Position numbers and translations under genes: made by a program
Shown: one piece after another, positions 6,841 through 18,106 of the stretch
Position numbering within the stretch: position 1 is the first letter of the stretch
Layout: each line of letters starts with the position of its first letter
The notes under the pieces: model-generated
What the model was told of the DNA's origin: nothing
Database searches by the model: none
What the model saw: the letters and a program-made list of their open reading frames with translations, nothing else
Assembly: GCF_001667145.1 (NCBI RefSeq)
Contig: NZ_LZIF01000005.1
Span: 50,597 to 114,596 of the forward strand
Length of the DNA: 64,000 nt
Direction: 5' to 3'
DNA from: Mycobacterium sp. 852002-51971_SCH5477799-a
Lineage (GTDB): Bacteria > Actinomycetota > Actinomycetes > Mycobacteriales > Mycobacteriaceae

Positions 6841-8556
6841 GTGGGCAGGCTTGTTTCGGTGAACGTGGGCATGCCCAAGAACGTCCAATGGCGGGACAAA
6901 ACCGTCTACACCGGGATCTGGAAGGCCCCGATCGAGGGGCCAGTGATGGTGCGCCGGCTGAACGTCGACGGCGACGGCCAGGGGGACCTCGCCGGTCATG
7001 GTGGGGAGCAACGCGCCGTCATGGTGTACCAGACCGAGGCCTACGACTTCTGGGAGGCCTACCTGGGTCGCGACGACCTGCGACCCGGACACTTCGGCGA
7101 GAACTTCACCGTCACCGGGCTCGCCGACGACGACGTCTGCATCGGGGATCGCTATCGCATCGGCGATGCCGAGTTCGAGGTCACCCAGCCGCGTGTCACC
7201 TGTTTTCGGGTCGGCATCCGCCTCGACGAGCCCGACATGCCCAATCTGCTTGTCTCTCAACATCGCCCGGGCTTCTACTTCCGGGTGATCACCGAGGGCC
7301 GCGTGCGGGCCGGCGACGACATCGTGCGCACCCGCCGTGGCCGTCACGAACTCAGCGTCGCCGACGTCGACGCCCTGCTCTATCTGCCCGACCGCAGCGT
7401 CGAAACGCTGCGCAAGGCCATCGACGTTCCGGCGCTCAGCCCGGGCTGGCAGCAGTCTTTTCACGAGCTACTGGCCGCACGCGATGGCGGCCGACCCGCC
7501 GCGGTAGCGCCACCAATCGGGGTCGAACCGGGGTGGAAGGGCTTTCGTGATTTGCGGGTCACCCAAACACGTTGGGAGAGTGCACAAGTTCTTTCGATCC
7601 GGCTCGAGGCCGATGACCACAGTCCGCTGCCACCGGCGCTTCCCGGCCAGTACTTGACGGTCAAGGTCACCGGCGCCGGCGAGCCCGCGCCGCTGCGCAG
7701 CTACTCCCTGTCGGACGATTCCAACGCCGGCTATTACCGCATCAGTGTCAAGCGCGAGGACCGCGGCGTGGTGAGCCGGTGGCTGCATGCCCACATCCAG
7801 CCGGGATCGGTGATAGCGGCGGCTGCCCCACGCGGCGACTTCTACCTCGCCGAAGACAGCGGTCCGGTTGTCCTGTTCTCCGCCGGAATCGGCGCGACGC
7901 CCGTCCTGGCGATGCTGCATGCGCTGTCGGTGGCCCGGAGTCGGCGTGACATCTGGTGGCTGCATACCACCCGCAACCGCGAAACCCAAGTCTTTGCAGC
8001 CGAAGTCGCGAAACTCATCAATTCGTTACCGCACGCCAGGCAGCAGGTCTTCTACACCGAAACGCAGGGTCGGCTGCGCCGAGAGTCCATCGCGAAATTG
8101 GGCCTGCCCGCCAGCGCCGCCGTCTACCTTTGCGGTCCAACGCAATTCATGGCGGACATGCGCGACGCTCTGACTGGCATGGGATTCGACCCGGCCCGCA
8201 TCCACAGCGAGTTGTTCGGTGCGCTGCCCGCGATCAACTCTGGAGTAGTCGACACAGGCGAGCGCAGGCCACCCCACCCGCCCGTCGGGCCGCCGGGCAC
8301 CGGGCCCGCGATCACCTTCACGCGCAGCGGATTAACCGTCGACTGGTCACCCGCTTACCGAAGTATCCTCGATCTCGCCGAAGCCTGCGACGTGCCGACC
8401 CGTTTCTCCTGTCGAAGCGGGGTGTGTCACGTGTGCGTGACCGGAATCGTTGCCGGCACGACCACTTACGTTCAGCAGCCGTTGGAGCCGCCCGGTGACG
8501 GGTCGGTCCTCATCTGCTCCGCGGCCCCGGAGACCGACGTGGTGCTCGATCTTTAG
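6841..8556 (+). CDS. MOSC domain - flavin/NAD(P)H reductase - 2Fe-2S ferredoxin fusion
   Basis: A 571-residue three-part protein. Residues about 1-170 form a YiiM-like MOSC domain (GDLAGHGGEQRAVMVY and HFGENFTVTG; TQPRVTCFRVG carries the likely molybdenum-cofactor cysteine), followed by a helical linker. Residues about 240-470 are a ferredoxin-NADP reductase unit with LRSYSLS for FAD binding, FSAGIGATPVLAMLHAL for NAD(P)H and YLCGPTQFM near its end. The C terminus is a plant-type ferredoxin with Cys524, Cys529, Cys532 and Cys559. Electrons would flow from NAD(P)H through FAD and 2Fe-2S to the MOSC centre or a partner. The GTG at 6841 is preferred because GAGGTGA lies just upstream. An operator-like site lies 42 bases upstream. 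Confidence 0.85.
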   Translation: MGRLVSVNVGMPKNVQWRDKTVYTGIWKAPIEGPVMVRRLNVDGDGQGDLAGHGGEQRAVMVYQTEAYDFWEAYLGRDDLRPGHFGENFTVTGLADDDVCIGDRYRIGDAEFEVTQPRVTCFRVGIRLDEPDMPNLLVSQHRPGFYFRVITEGRVRAGDDIVRTRRGRHELSVADVDALLYLPDRSVETLRKAIDVPALSPGWQQSFHELLAARDGGRPAAVAPPIGVEPGWKGFRDLRVTQTRWESAQVLSIRLEADDHSPLPPALPGQYLTVKVTGAGEPAPLRSYSLSDDSNAGYYRISVKREDRGVVSRWLHAHIQPGSVIAAAAPRGDFYLAEDSGPVVLFSAGIGATPVLAMLHALSVARSRRDIWWLHTTRNRETQVFAAEVAKLINSLPHARQQVFYTETQGRLRRESIAKLGLPASAAVYLCGPTQFMADMRDALTGMGFDPARIHSELFGALPAINSGVVDTGERRPPHPPVGPPGTGPAITFTRSGLTVDWSPAYRSILDLAEACDVPTRFSCRSGVCHVCVTGIVAGTTTYVQQPLEPPGDGSVLICSAAPETDVVLDL

Positions 8557-8559
8557 TCC

Positions 8560-9300
8560 TCATGCGACGATCGCTTGCTGCCCTCCGGTTGCGTGCAAAA
8601 TAGCGCCGTTGACATAGCTGGCCTCCGGAGAGGCGAGAAAGACCGCTGCACTGGCGATTTCACTCGCATCGGCCACTCGCTTCAGGGCGGTGATCGCCGC
8701 AATTGTGTCGAGGACACCCGGAAGTGCCGCGGCCCCCGGCGTGTCGGTCGGCCCCGCGGCCACCGCGTTCACCCGCACGCCCGCCTCGCCGAATTCATCG
8801 GCCCAGACACGCGTCAGCTGCTCCACGCCGGCTTTGGTGGCCCCGTAGATCCCCGCCCCGCGCGTTGCCACCGACGCGGCGAGGGTGCTCACGTTGACCA
8901 CGGCGCCGTGGCCCCGAGCGGCCATGGCCGGCACCAACTGCTGCACCAGGATGTACGGCGCACGCAGGTTGACGTTGACGTGTTCGTCGAAGGTCGCGTC
9001 GTCGGTGTCCGCCGTGGGGCCGAACTCGTAGATGCCGGCGTTGTTGATCAGGATGTCCACCGGCCCCGCCTCGGCCGCCAACCGCCGGACATCGGCGGCG
9101 ACGTTGAGGTCGGCCGCGACGAAACGCGCCTTGCCACCGGCATTTTCAATGTCTCGAACGGTTTTGGCGCCGCGTTCGGCATTGCGGCCCTGCACCACGA
9201 CCTCGGCGCCGCGAGTTGCAAGCTGCAATGCAATTTCCCGGCCGATCCCCGATGTCGCGCCGGTCACCAATGCGGTCGAGCCGGCCAAAGTTGTTGCCAT
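8560..9300 (-). CDS. Short-chain dehydrogenase/reductase (SDR)
   Basis: A 246-residue classical SDR. The NAD(P)-binding motif is TGATSGIG near residue 15, NNAG follows around residue 89, and the catalytic Tyr-Lys pair lies in YGATK with the serine in NVSTLAAS. The arginine in VVQGRN after the second strand suggests preference for NADP. It is a soluble oxidoreductase of unknown substrate. It converges on the MOSC fusion gene with three bases between stops. An inverted repeat, GAGAGAA/TTCTCTC, lies just upstream of the ATG. Confidence 0.85.
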   Translation of the reverse strand: MATTLAGSTALVTGATSGIGREIALQLATRGAEVVVQGRNAERGAKTVRDIENAGGKARFVAADLNVAADVRRLAAEAGPVDILINNAGIYEFGPTADTDDATFDEHVNVNLRAPYILVQQLVPAMAARGHGAVVNVSTLAASVATRGAGIYGATKAGVEQLTRVWADEFGEAGVRVNAVAAGPTDTPGAAALPGVLDTIAAITALKRVADASEIASAAVFLASPEASYVNGAILHATGGQQAIVA

Positions 9301-9317
9301 CGAAACCCTGCCTCCGA

Positions 9318-9338
9318 GAGAGAAGTTCGTTTTCTCTC
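9318..9338. repeat. Inverted repeat upstream of the SDR gene
   Basis: Arms GAGAGAA and TTCTCTC are perfect, with a seven-base spacer, 18-38 bases upstream of the SDR start and about 30 bases after the encapsulin stop. It could be an operator for the SDR gene or a weak hairpin; no T-tract follows, so a terminator is unlikely. Confidence 0.35.
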
Positions 9339-9369
9339 CGGGTAAGCAGTGGCTCGCCGGTAATTATTC

Positions 9370-10167
9370 CTACGGGCTGAGCGGGACGGCCGCCTCCGCG
9401 GTGTAGCACAGGAAGGTCAGCGTCTCCTGCAGATACAGCTGCACGGTGTCCGCGTCATGGCTGGTGTACCCGATCGACACGTCGTGCCCGAGCTGCAGGT
9501 CAAAGTCACCGCCGCGGGTGGTCAGCACGAAAGCGCCGTCGATGGCCGGCGCCCAGATGATGTCGCCGGGAACCAGCCGGTCGATGTGCTCGAGGATCGG
9601 GTAGCCGTGTTCGGTCGTCTCGCTGACCCGCGTGTAGACGTCGGCGGACAGCAGCACCGAGTAGGGGCCGTCGACACCGGCCAGCCGGAGTTCGGAGATC
9701 GCCTGGGTGATGACGTCGGGAATCTCCCGCGGATCCGCCGGCAGGGTCAGCGACTTGTTCGAGCTTGCCGAGCGGATGCCCTCGATCGATGCCGCGGCGT
9801 AGCCCTCGAAGATGGCCCGGTCTTCCACGAACGCCAGCTTCTTGGCGGCTTCCTTGACCGGGTCCCAATCGGAGTCGTTGGCGCCGCGCTCGACATTGTC
9901 GATCTCGTAGCGCGACAGGGTGAACGGAACCCGCAGCCGGACAAGCGGTTTGCTTTCCCGCAGGTGGGCTTCCACGCCTTCGGTGGGTGACGCAACGTTC
10001 GCGAGTCGACCGGTGCTCACCGCGGCGGTGACCGGTCCGCCGGGCTCGCTGACGTCAACGACCCGACGCCCGGCGATGTGGCGTTTGAAGGTGCGGGTCG
10101 CCTCCGTTTCGATTTCGTCCCAAGCGGCGTCGGTGACCGGTGCCAGGTCGCGGTAGAGGTTGTTCAT
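9370..10167 (-). CDS. Encapsulin shell protein (Cfp29 / linocin M18 type)
   Basis: A 265-residue family 1 encapsulin, the HK97-fold protein that self-assembles into a hollow icosahedral nanocompartment. It begins MNNLYRDLAPVTDAAWDEIE and contains VRLRVPFTLSRYEIDNVERG and the C-terminal SIGYTSHDADTVQLYLQETL, all typical of the mycobacterial Cfp29 group; length matches the family. It overlaps the DyP peroxidase stop by four bases, so the two are translated together. The peroxidase carries a C-terminal loading peptide that directs it into this shell. In M. tuberculosis the orthologue is Rv0798c, a T-cell antigen found in culture filtrate. Role: housing the peroxidase and protecting against oxidative stress. 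Confidence 0.95.
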   Translation of the reverse strand: MNNLYRDLAPVTDAAWDEIETEATRTFKRHIAGRRVVDVSEPGGPVTAAVSTGRLANVASPTEGVEAHLRESKPLVRLRVPFTLSRYEIDNVERGANDSDWDPVKEAAKKLAFVEDRAIFEGYAAASIEGIRSASSNKSLTLPADPREIPDVITQAISELRLAGVDGPYSVLLSADVYTRVSETTEHGYPILEHIDRLVPGDIIWAPAIDGAFVLTTRGGDFDLQLGHDVSIGYTSHDADTVQLYLQETLTFLCYTAEAAVPLSP

Positions 10168-11174
10168 GAAGTCGTTCCTTTCAGGCTGCCGATCGAAAGT
10201 GAACCGTTCTGTGCAGCAGGCGTTTCCGCCGGCGGCGCTGCGGGCAGGGGCGGTGGGTCGTCGAGAAAGTCGAGGGTGGGGGAGAAGAACAGGCCGCCGG
10301 TGATGGCCGTGGAGAAGTCGAGGATGCGGTCGGTGTTGCCCGGCGGATCGCCGAGGAACATGTTGCGCAGCATCCGTTCGGTGACTTGGGGTGTGCGCGA
10401 ATAACCGATGAAATACGTGCCGTATTCGCTTTTGCCGAGCTCACCGAACGGCATGTTGTGCCGCACGATTTTCAGTTCGGTGCCGTCGTCGTCGGTGATC
10501 ACATTGAGGGCGATGTGGGCGTTGCCCGGCTTGACGTCGTCGTCGAGCTCGATGTCGTCAAGCTTCGTGCGGCCGATCACCCGCTCTTGCTCGGTGACCG
10601 AGATCGAATTCCACGACGACATGTCGTGCACGTACTTCTGCACGTGCACATAGCAAGAGCCGACGAAGTCGGGGTCCTCGTCCCCGATCGCGGTGGCACT
10701 GGTGGCCAGCGCGCCGTCCGGATTCTCTGTGCCGTCAACGAATCCGAGCAAGTCGCGGTTGTCGAAGTAGCGGAAGCCATGCACCTCGTCGACCACGGTG
10801 ACCGCACCGGCCATCGATTTGAGGATCCGGTCGGCCAATTCGAAGCAGACATCCAAGCTCTCGGCCCTGATGTGGAACAACAGATCCCCGGGCGTGGCGG
10901 GAGCGGTGTGCCGCGGTCCGTTCAGCTCGGGGAACCGATGCAGTTCGGCGGGCCGGGGTCCGGAGAACAGCCGATCCCAGGCGTCGGAGCCGATCGAAGC
11001 GATCGCCGACAACCGCTTCTGTGGTTCGCGGAAACCGATCGCGCGCACCAGCCCGGGAATGTCGGGCAGCGCGTCGTGCACCGCTTCCTCCCCTCCCTCG
11101 TCGACGGTCACCACCAGGAAGATCGCCGCGGGAGTCAGCGGCGCGAGGATGGGTTGCGGCTGGACGGGGGGCAC
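10164..11174 (-). CDS. DyP-type heme peroxidase, encapsulin cargo
   Basis: A 336-residue dye-decolourising peroxidase. FVDGTENPDG carries the catalytic GxxDG-type aspartate, IVRHNMPFGE the proximal heme histidine region, and TYFIGYSRT a conserved distal segment; family members reduce H2O2 while oxidising varied substrates. The C terminus, after a proline-rich linker, ends in LSIGSLKG plus four residues, the classic encapsulin cargo-loading peptide. The GTG at 11174 gives VPPVQPQPILAPLTPAAIFLV as N terminus, matching the length of the M. tuberculosis enzyme Rv0799c; a longer upstream reading would add 58 non-homologous residues. The gene precedes and overlaps encapsulin by four bases. Confidence 0.93.
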   Translation of the reverse strand: MPPVQPQPILAPLTPAAIFLVVTVDEGGEEAVHDALPDIPGLVRAIGFREPQKRLSAIASIGSDAWDRLFSGPRPAELHRFPELNGPRHTAPATPGDLLFHIRAESLDVCFELADRILKSMAGAVTVVDEVHGFRYFDNRDLLGFVDGTENPDGALATSATAIGDEDPDFVGSCYVHVQKYVHDMSSWNSISVTEQERVIGRTKLDDIELDDDVKPGNAHIALNVITDDDGTELKIVRHNMPFGELGKSEYGTYFIGYSRTPQVTERMLRNMFLGDPPGNTDRILDFSTAITGGLFFSPTLDFLDDPPPLPAAPPAETPAAQNGSLSIGSLKGTTS

Positions 11175-11271
11175 TCTGAGGACCCTAGCGTGGTGACGGT
11201 GAGCGCCGGAAGCGGCGCGAGCAAGGTGCGCGCAATCGACCCTAGCGTGAACTGCATGACGGCGGACAGCC

Positions 11272-12585
11272 ATGATGTTCAACATGTCCGGCGGGCCTCG
11301 AAACCAGGCGAAGTCCTCAGCGAGCGCGCAAGGACTTTGCGATTTCATCGACGCCTCTCCGTCGCCATTTCACGTGTGCGCCACGATGGCCGCTCGGCTG
11401 GTCGCTGCCGGATACACCGAACTGAGCGAGGCTAAACGCTGGCCGTCCGAGACCGGGCGCTACTTCACGGTGCGGGCGGGCTCGCTGATCGCCTGGAATT
11501 CGGAAGGCGCCGACGGACCGTTCCGAATAGTCGGGGCGCACACCGACAGTCCCAACCTCAGGGTCAAGCAGCACCCCGACCGGGTGGTCGCCGGCTGGCG
11601 GGTGGTGGCGCTGGAACCCTATGGGGGCGCGTGGCTCAACTCGTGGCTGGACCGCGATCTGGGAATCAGTGGGCGCCTGTCGGTGCGCGCGGACGGCGAA
11701 GACGGCGGCGTCGCACACCAGCTCGTGCGGATCGACGAGCCGATCCTTCGGGTGCCGCAGCTGGCCATCCATCTGGCCGAGGACCGCAAGTCGGTGACGC
11801 TGGATCCGCAGCGACACGTCAACGCGGTGTGGGGTGCCGGGGATACGGCGCGGTCGTTCGTCGATTACGTCGCCGAGCGCGCCGGGGTCGCCGCGACCGA
11901 CGTGCTGGCCGCCGATCTGATGACCCACGACCTGACTCCCGCCGCGGTGGTCGGCGCCGACGCCGACCTGCTGAGTGCGCCCCGGTTGGACAATCAGGCC
12001 AGTTGCTACGCGGGGTTGGAGGCACTGCTGGCCGTGGAACGGCCCGGGGCCTATCTGCCCGTGTTGGTGGTCTTCGATCACGAGGAGGTCGGGTCGTCGT
12101 CGGATCACGGCGCGCAATCCGATCTGCTGGGCACCGTGCTCGAGCGAATCGTGCTGGCGGCCGGCGGTAGCCGCGAGGACTACCTGCGCCGGCTGCCGTC
12201 GTCGTTGCTGGCCTCGGCGGACATGGCACACGCCACCCACCCCAACTACCCGGAGCGACACGAGCCCAGCCACGCGATCGCGGTGAACGCCGGGCCGGTG
12301 CTCAAGGTGCACCCGAACCTGCGCTACGCCACCGACGGCCGCACCGCCGCGGCGTTCGCGCTGGCCTGCCGGCAGGCCGGAGTGGCCTTGCAGCGCTACG
12401 AACACCGGGCCGACCTGCCGTGCGGGTCGACGATCGGACCGTTGACCTCGGCGCGGACGGGCATCCCCACCGTTGACGTCGGCGCCGCGCAGTTGGCGAT
12501 GCACTCCGCGCGCGAGTTGATGGGCGCACACGACGTGGCCTCCTATTCGGCGGCGATGCAGGCGTTCCTTTTCCCGACGACATAG
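11272..12585 (+). CDS. pepC: M18 family metalloaminopeptidase
   Basis: A 437-residue M18 aminopeptidase. [12 protein letters not shown] gives the first metal-binding His and the Asp that follows it, [18 protein letters not shown] the catalytic glutamates, and the C-terminal [22 protein letters not shown] the last metal-ligand His. It removes N-terminal, probably acidic, residues from cytosolic peptides using a dinuclear zinc site. Synteny matches Rv0800. Two ATG codons occur in the first two positions and another at 11284; the N terminus before [17 protein letters not shown] is poorly constrained, so the start may be slightly later. It is divergent from the peroxidase-encapsulin operon, whose start is about 100 bases away. 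Confidence 0.9.
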   Translation: MMFNMSGGPRNQAKSSASAQGLCDFIDASPSPFHVCATMAARLVAAGYTELSEAKRWPSETGRYFTVRAGSLIAWNSEGADGPFRIVGAHTDSPNLRVKQHPDRVVAGWRVVALEPYGGAWLNSWLDRDLGISGRLSVRADGEDGGVAHQLVRIDEPILRVPQLAIHLAEDRKSVTLDPQRHVNAVWGAGDTARSFVDYVAERAGVAATDVLAADLMTHDLTPAAVVGADADLLSAPRLDNQASCYAGLEALLAVERPGAYLPVLVVFDHEEVGSSSDHGAQSDLLGTVLERIVLAAGGSREDYLRRLPSSLLASADMAHATHPNYPERHEPSHAIAVNAGPVLKVHPNLRYATDGRTAAAFALACRQAGVALQRYEHRADLPCGSTIGPLTSARTGIPTVDVGAAQLAMHSARELMGAHDVASYSAAMQAFLFPTT

Positions 12586-12596
12586 GGTCTGCCGAT

Positions 12597-12944
12597 ATGG
12601 CGCTCAACGTGGAGATGTTGACCTTCGACTGCAGCAACCCGGCGAAACTGGCCGGCTGGTGGGCCGAGCAGTTCGACGGGATGACGCACGAGGTGCTGGC
12701 TGACGAGTTCACCGCCGTGACCTTCCCGCAAGGGTTGCGGCTCGGGTTCCAGAAGGTGCCCGACCCGACGCCTGGAAAGAATCGCGTGCACCTCGATTTG
12801 AGCGCGGCCGACGTCGACGCCGAGGTGTCGCGGCTGACGGCGGCCGGAGCGACCGAGGTCGGCCGGCACCAGTTCGGCGACAGCTTCCGCTGGGTGGTGC
12901 TCGCCGACCCCGAGGGCAACGTGTTCTGCATAGTGCGTCAGTAG
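12597..12944 (+). CDS. VOC family (glyoxalase-like domain) protein
   Basis: A 115-residue single-domain protein. NVEMLTFDCSNPAKLAGWWAEQ begins the fold and VLADPEGNVFCIVRQ ends it; this is the short glyoxalase-like domain type common in actinobacteria. It starts 12 bases after the M18 peptidase stop and is probably in the same transcript, as with Rv0800-Rv0801. No substrate can be assigned; the domain often binds hydrophobic small molecules without catalysis. Confidence 0.85.
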   Translation: MALNVEMLTFDCSNPAKLAGWWAEQFDGMTHEVLADEFTAVTFPQGLRLGFQKVPDPTPGKNRVHLDLSAADVDAEVSRLTAAGATEVGRHQFGDSFRWVVLADPEGNVFCIVRQ

Positions 12945-15314
<2,370 letters not shown>

Positions 15315-15333
15315 GTGCACGCAGCGAATCCTG

Positions 15334-15978
15334 ATGTCTGCCAGGCACTTCGGTCGATTTGACGCGTTGTCATTGGCCGCCGCGCTGATCGGCTGGAGTT
15401 TCGTCAGCCCGCGGCTGCCGGCGTTGTGGCGGACGATGCTGCAAGCCGGCGTGGGCGGCGTGCTGGTGCGGGTGACGCGGACGCCTTTGGGCTTGGGCCC
15501 GCCTAGGCTACGGGCCGGCTTGCGATTGGGGTCACTGGCCGCCTTGCACGTGGCCGGTACGGTCGCCGCGACGACCATACTGGCGACGGTGCGCCGATCG
15601 ATGGCCGACCGCCGGCCGCCGGCGGCGGCGCCGGAGTGGCTGCTGCTGCGGATACCGGTGGGCACCGTGTGGTCGGAGGAGGCCGCGTTTCGGGGGGCGC
15701 TGATGACCGCGGGCTCCGCTGCTTTCGGTGCGCGCGGTGGACGGCTGTTGCAGGCCTGCACTTTTGGTCTGTCACACATCGCCGATGCGCGCGCGACGGG
15801 TGAGCCGGTCGCCGCCACCGTGTTGGTCACCGGGATCGCGGGCTGGCTCTTCGGTTGGCTGGCCGACCGTTCCGGAAGCCTGGCCGCACCCATGCTGGCG
15901 CATCTGGCGGTCAACGAAGCGGGGGCGATCGCCGTGCTGGCCGTGCGGTCTTCGGACCGCGGGATTTTGAGACGCTAG
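15334..15978 (+). CDS. CPBP (Abi/CAAX) family intramembrane metalloprotease-like protein
   Basis: A 214-residue membrane protein with about five hydrophobic segments. VWSEEAAFRGAL supplies the EExxxR motif, FGLSHIADA the FxxxH motif and LAHLAVNEAGA the HxxxN motif of the CPBP family, so all catalytic residues are present. Family members are membrane proteases related to CAAX prenyl endopeptidases, but their substrates in mycobacteria are not established. The gene follows purL by 19 bases and precedes an SCP-like gene by three bases. It corresponds in position to Rv0804. Confidence 0.8.
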   Translation: MSARHFGRFDALSLAAALIGWSFVSPRLPALWRTMLQAGVGGVLVRVTRTPLGLGPPRLRAGLRLGSLAALHVAGTVAATTILATVRRSMADRRPPAAAPEWLLLRIPVGTVWSEEAAFRGALMTAGSAAFGARGGRLLQACTFGLSHIADARATGEPVAATVLVTGIAGWLFGWLADRSGSLAAPMLAHLAVNEAGAIAVLAVRSSDRGILRR

Positions 15979-15981
15979 GGT

Positions 15982-16371
15982 ATGGCCCCGCGCGACAAAG
16001 CCGATCCGGCGAAGACCCGGCAGGCGTTACTGGTCATCGCGGACTGGCTTCGCGACGATTCCCGTCCGGCGCCCGACCGCCAGGAATTGGCGACGGCCGT
16101 GCGGCTGACCGCCCGCACGCTGGCCGCGGTGGCACCCGGGCGAAGCGTGGAGCTGCGCATCCCGCCTTTCGTCGCGGTGCAGTGCATCGCCGGGCCCACG
16201 CACACCCGGGGCACGCCGCCCAATGTGGTGGAAACGGATCCGCGGACCTGGCTGCTGCTGGCCACCGGAAAGTTGTCGTTCGCCGAGGCGCAGCCCACCG
16301 GTGCGCTGCGCCTTTCCGGCTCGCGAGCGGGTGAGATTGGACACTGCCTGCCCTTGTTCGATGTGGGCTGA
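15982..16371 (+). CDS. Sterol carrier-like family protein
   Basis: A 129-residue cytosolic protein. LRIPPFVAVQCIAGPTHTRGTPPNVVETDPRTWLLLA and ATGKLSFAEAQ correspond to the bacterial sterol-carrier-like domain seen in proteins adjacent to purF in mycobacteria (Rv0807 position). Conserved elements are GPxHTRGTPPN and WLxLATG. The fold suggests binding of a hydrophobic ligand, but no ligand is known. In M. tuberculosis two genes, a cyclic nucleotide phosphodiesterase (Rv0805) and cpsY (Rv0806c), lie between this gene and the CPBP gene; here the gap is three bases, so they are absent from this position. Confidence 0.7.
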   Translation: MAPRDKADPAKTRQALLVIADWLRDDSRPAPDRQELATAVRLTARTLAAVAPGRSVELRIPPFVAVQCIAGPTHTRGTPPNVVETDPRTWLLLATGKLSFAEAQPTGALRLSGSRAGEIGHCLPLFDVG

Positions 16372-16508
16372 ACATAACCCTGAACTGCAGGTTTAGGTGT
16401 TTGAAGTGGGAATTCGTGGCTCAACACGCCCGGCGGATTCGTCGGCGCGCCGACGCTGCCCGTAGACTACGTTAGGTCACCAACCGTTCCCCGGGGAGCT
16501 GCCTAATC

Positions 16509-18035
16509 GTGACCGTCCAAGAACCCGAAGAGGACTTCAACGCACCCCGTGAAGAATGCGGTGTATTCGGGGTCTGGGCCCCGGGCGAGGACGTCGCCAA
16601 ACTCACCTATTACGGCCTGTACGCGCTGCAGCATCGCGGCCAGGAAGCCGCCGGCATCGCCGTCGCCGATGGATCCCAGGTGCTGGTCTTCAAAGACCTC
16701 GGCCTGGTCAGCCAGGTATTCGACGAGCAGACGCTGGGCGCCATGCCGGGCCACGTCGCCATCGGCCACTGTCGCTACTCGACCACCGGCGACACCACCT
16801 GGGAAAACGCGCAGCCGGTCTTCCGCAACACCGCGGCCGGCACCGGGGTTGCGTTGGGACACAACGGGAACCTGGTCAACACCGCCGAGCTCGCCACCCG
16901 GGCCCGCGACGAGGGGTTGATCGCCAGGCGCGCCCCGGCGCCGGCGACCACGGACTCGGACATCCTGGGCGCGCTGCTGGCCCACGGCGCGGCGGACGCC
17001 ACCCTGGAGCAGGCGGCGCTGGATCTGCTGCCGACCGTGCGCGGCGCGTTCTGCCTGACCTTCATGGACGAGAACACCCTGTACGCGTGCCGCGATCCGC
17101 ATGGGGTACGGCCACTTTCGCTCGGCCGGCTGGACCGTGGCTGGGTGGTGGCCTCCGAAACGGCGGCCCTCGACATCGTCGGCGCGTCGTTCGTGCGCGA
17201 CATCGAACCCGGCGAATTGCTGGCGATCGACGCCGACGGCGTCCGGTCCACGCGTTTCGCCAACCCCACCCCCAAGGGTTGCGTCTTCGAGTACGTCTAC
17301 CTGGCACGACCGGACAGCACGATTGCCGGCCGGTCGGTCCACGCGACCCGGGTGGAAATCGGTCGCCGGCTCGCCCGTGAGCGTCCCGTCGAAGCCGACC
17401 TGGTCATCGGCGTGCCCGAGTCGGGCACGCCCGCCGCCGTCGGATACGCGCAGGAGTCGGGCATTCCCTATGGCCAGGGGCTGATGAAGAACGCCTACGT
17501 CGGGCGCACCTTCATCCAGCCGTCGCAGACCATCCGCCAGCTCGGTATCCGGCTGAAGCTCAACCCACTTCGCGAGGTGATCCGGGGCAAGCGACTCATC
17601 GTCGTCGACGACTCGATCGTGCGCGGGAACACCCAGCGCGCACTGCTGCGAATGCTGCGCGAGGCCGGCGCCGTCGAAGTGCACGTGCGGATCGCTTCGC
17701 CCCCGGTCAAATGGCCGTGCTTCTACGGCATCGACTTCCCGTCACCGGCGGAACTGATCGCCAACGCGGTCGAAGACAAAAAGGAGATGCTCGAGGCGGT
17801 GCGGCATGCCATCGGTGCCGACTCGCTGGGCTACATCTCGCTGCGCGGCCTGATCGCGGCCTCAGAGCAGCCGGCCTCGCGGCTGTGCACCGCCTGCTTC
17901 GACGGCCAGTATCCGATCGAACTGCCCGACGAAACCGCGTTGGGCAAGAACGTCATCGAGCACATGCTCGCCAATGCCGCGCGCGGCGCAGGCCTCGACG
18001 ATCTCGCGGCCGATGAAGTGCCAATCGTGCGCTGA
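16509..18035 (+). CDS. purF: Amidophosphoribosyltransferase
   Basis: A 508-residue glutamine PRPP amidotransferase, first committed enzyme of purine synthesis. The N-terminal nucleophile domain begins at Cys17 after a 16-residue propeptide (EECGVFGVW) and contains LQHRGQEAAG and GHNGNL. The phosphoribosyltransferase domain carries VVDDSIVRGNT for PRPP binding. Cysteines in KGCVFEYVYL, KWPCFYGID and LCTACF match the four ligands of the structural Fe4S4 cluster of the B. subtilis-type enzyme. The GTG start lies in a 137-base intergenic region likely holding the promoter. purM follows after 71 bases. Confidence 0.97.
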   Translation: MTVQEPEEDFNAPREECGVFGVWAPGEDVAKLTYYGLYALQHRGQEAAGIAVADGSQVLVFKDLGLVSQVFDEQTLGAMPGHVAIGHCRYSTTGDTTWENAQPVFRNTAAGTGVALGHNGNLVNTAELATRARDEGLIARRAPAPATTDSDILGALLAHGAADATLEQAALDLLPTVRGAFCLTFMDENTLYACRDPHGVRPLSLGRLDRGWVVASETAALDIVGASFVRDIEPGELLAIDADGVRSTRFANPTPKGCVFEYVYLARPDSTIAGRSVHATRVEIGRRLARERPVEADLVIGVPESGTPAAVGYAQESGIPYGQGLMKNAYVGRTFIQPSQTIRQLGIRLKLNPLREVIRGKRLIVVDDSIVRGNTQRALLRMLREAGAVEVHVRIASPPVKWPCFYGIDFPSPAELIANAVEDKKEMLEAVRHAIGADSLGYISLRGLIAASEQPASRLCTACFDGQYPIELPDETALGKNVIEHMLANAARGAGLDDLAADEVPIVR

Positions 18036-18106
18036 GGGAACTCGGTTGCGCCCCATCGCCGACGTTTGATCCCGGTCGTGAACGCCGCCCGGTAGCCTTT
18101 ATCGCG

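Noticed and set aside
10386..11435. Rightward 349-codon frame opposite DyP peroxidase
   Set aside because: Antisense to a well-supported gene, no domain or ribosome binding site.
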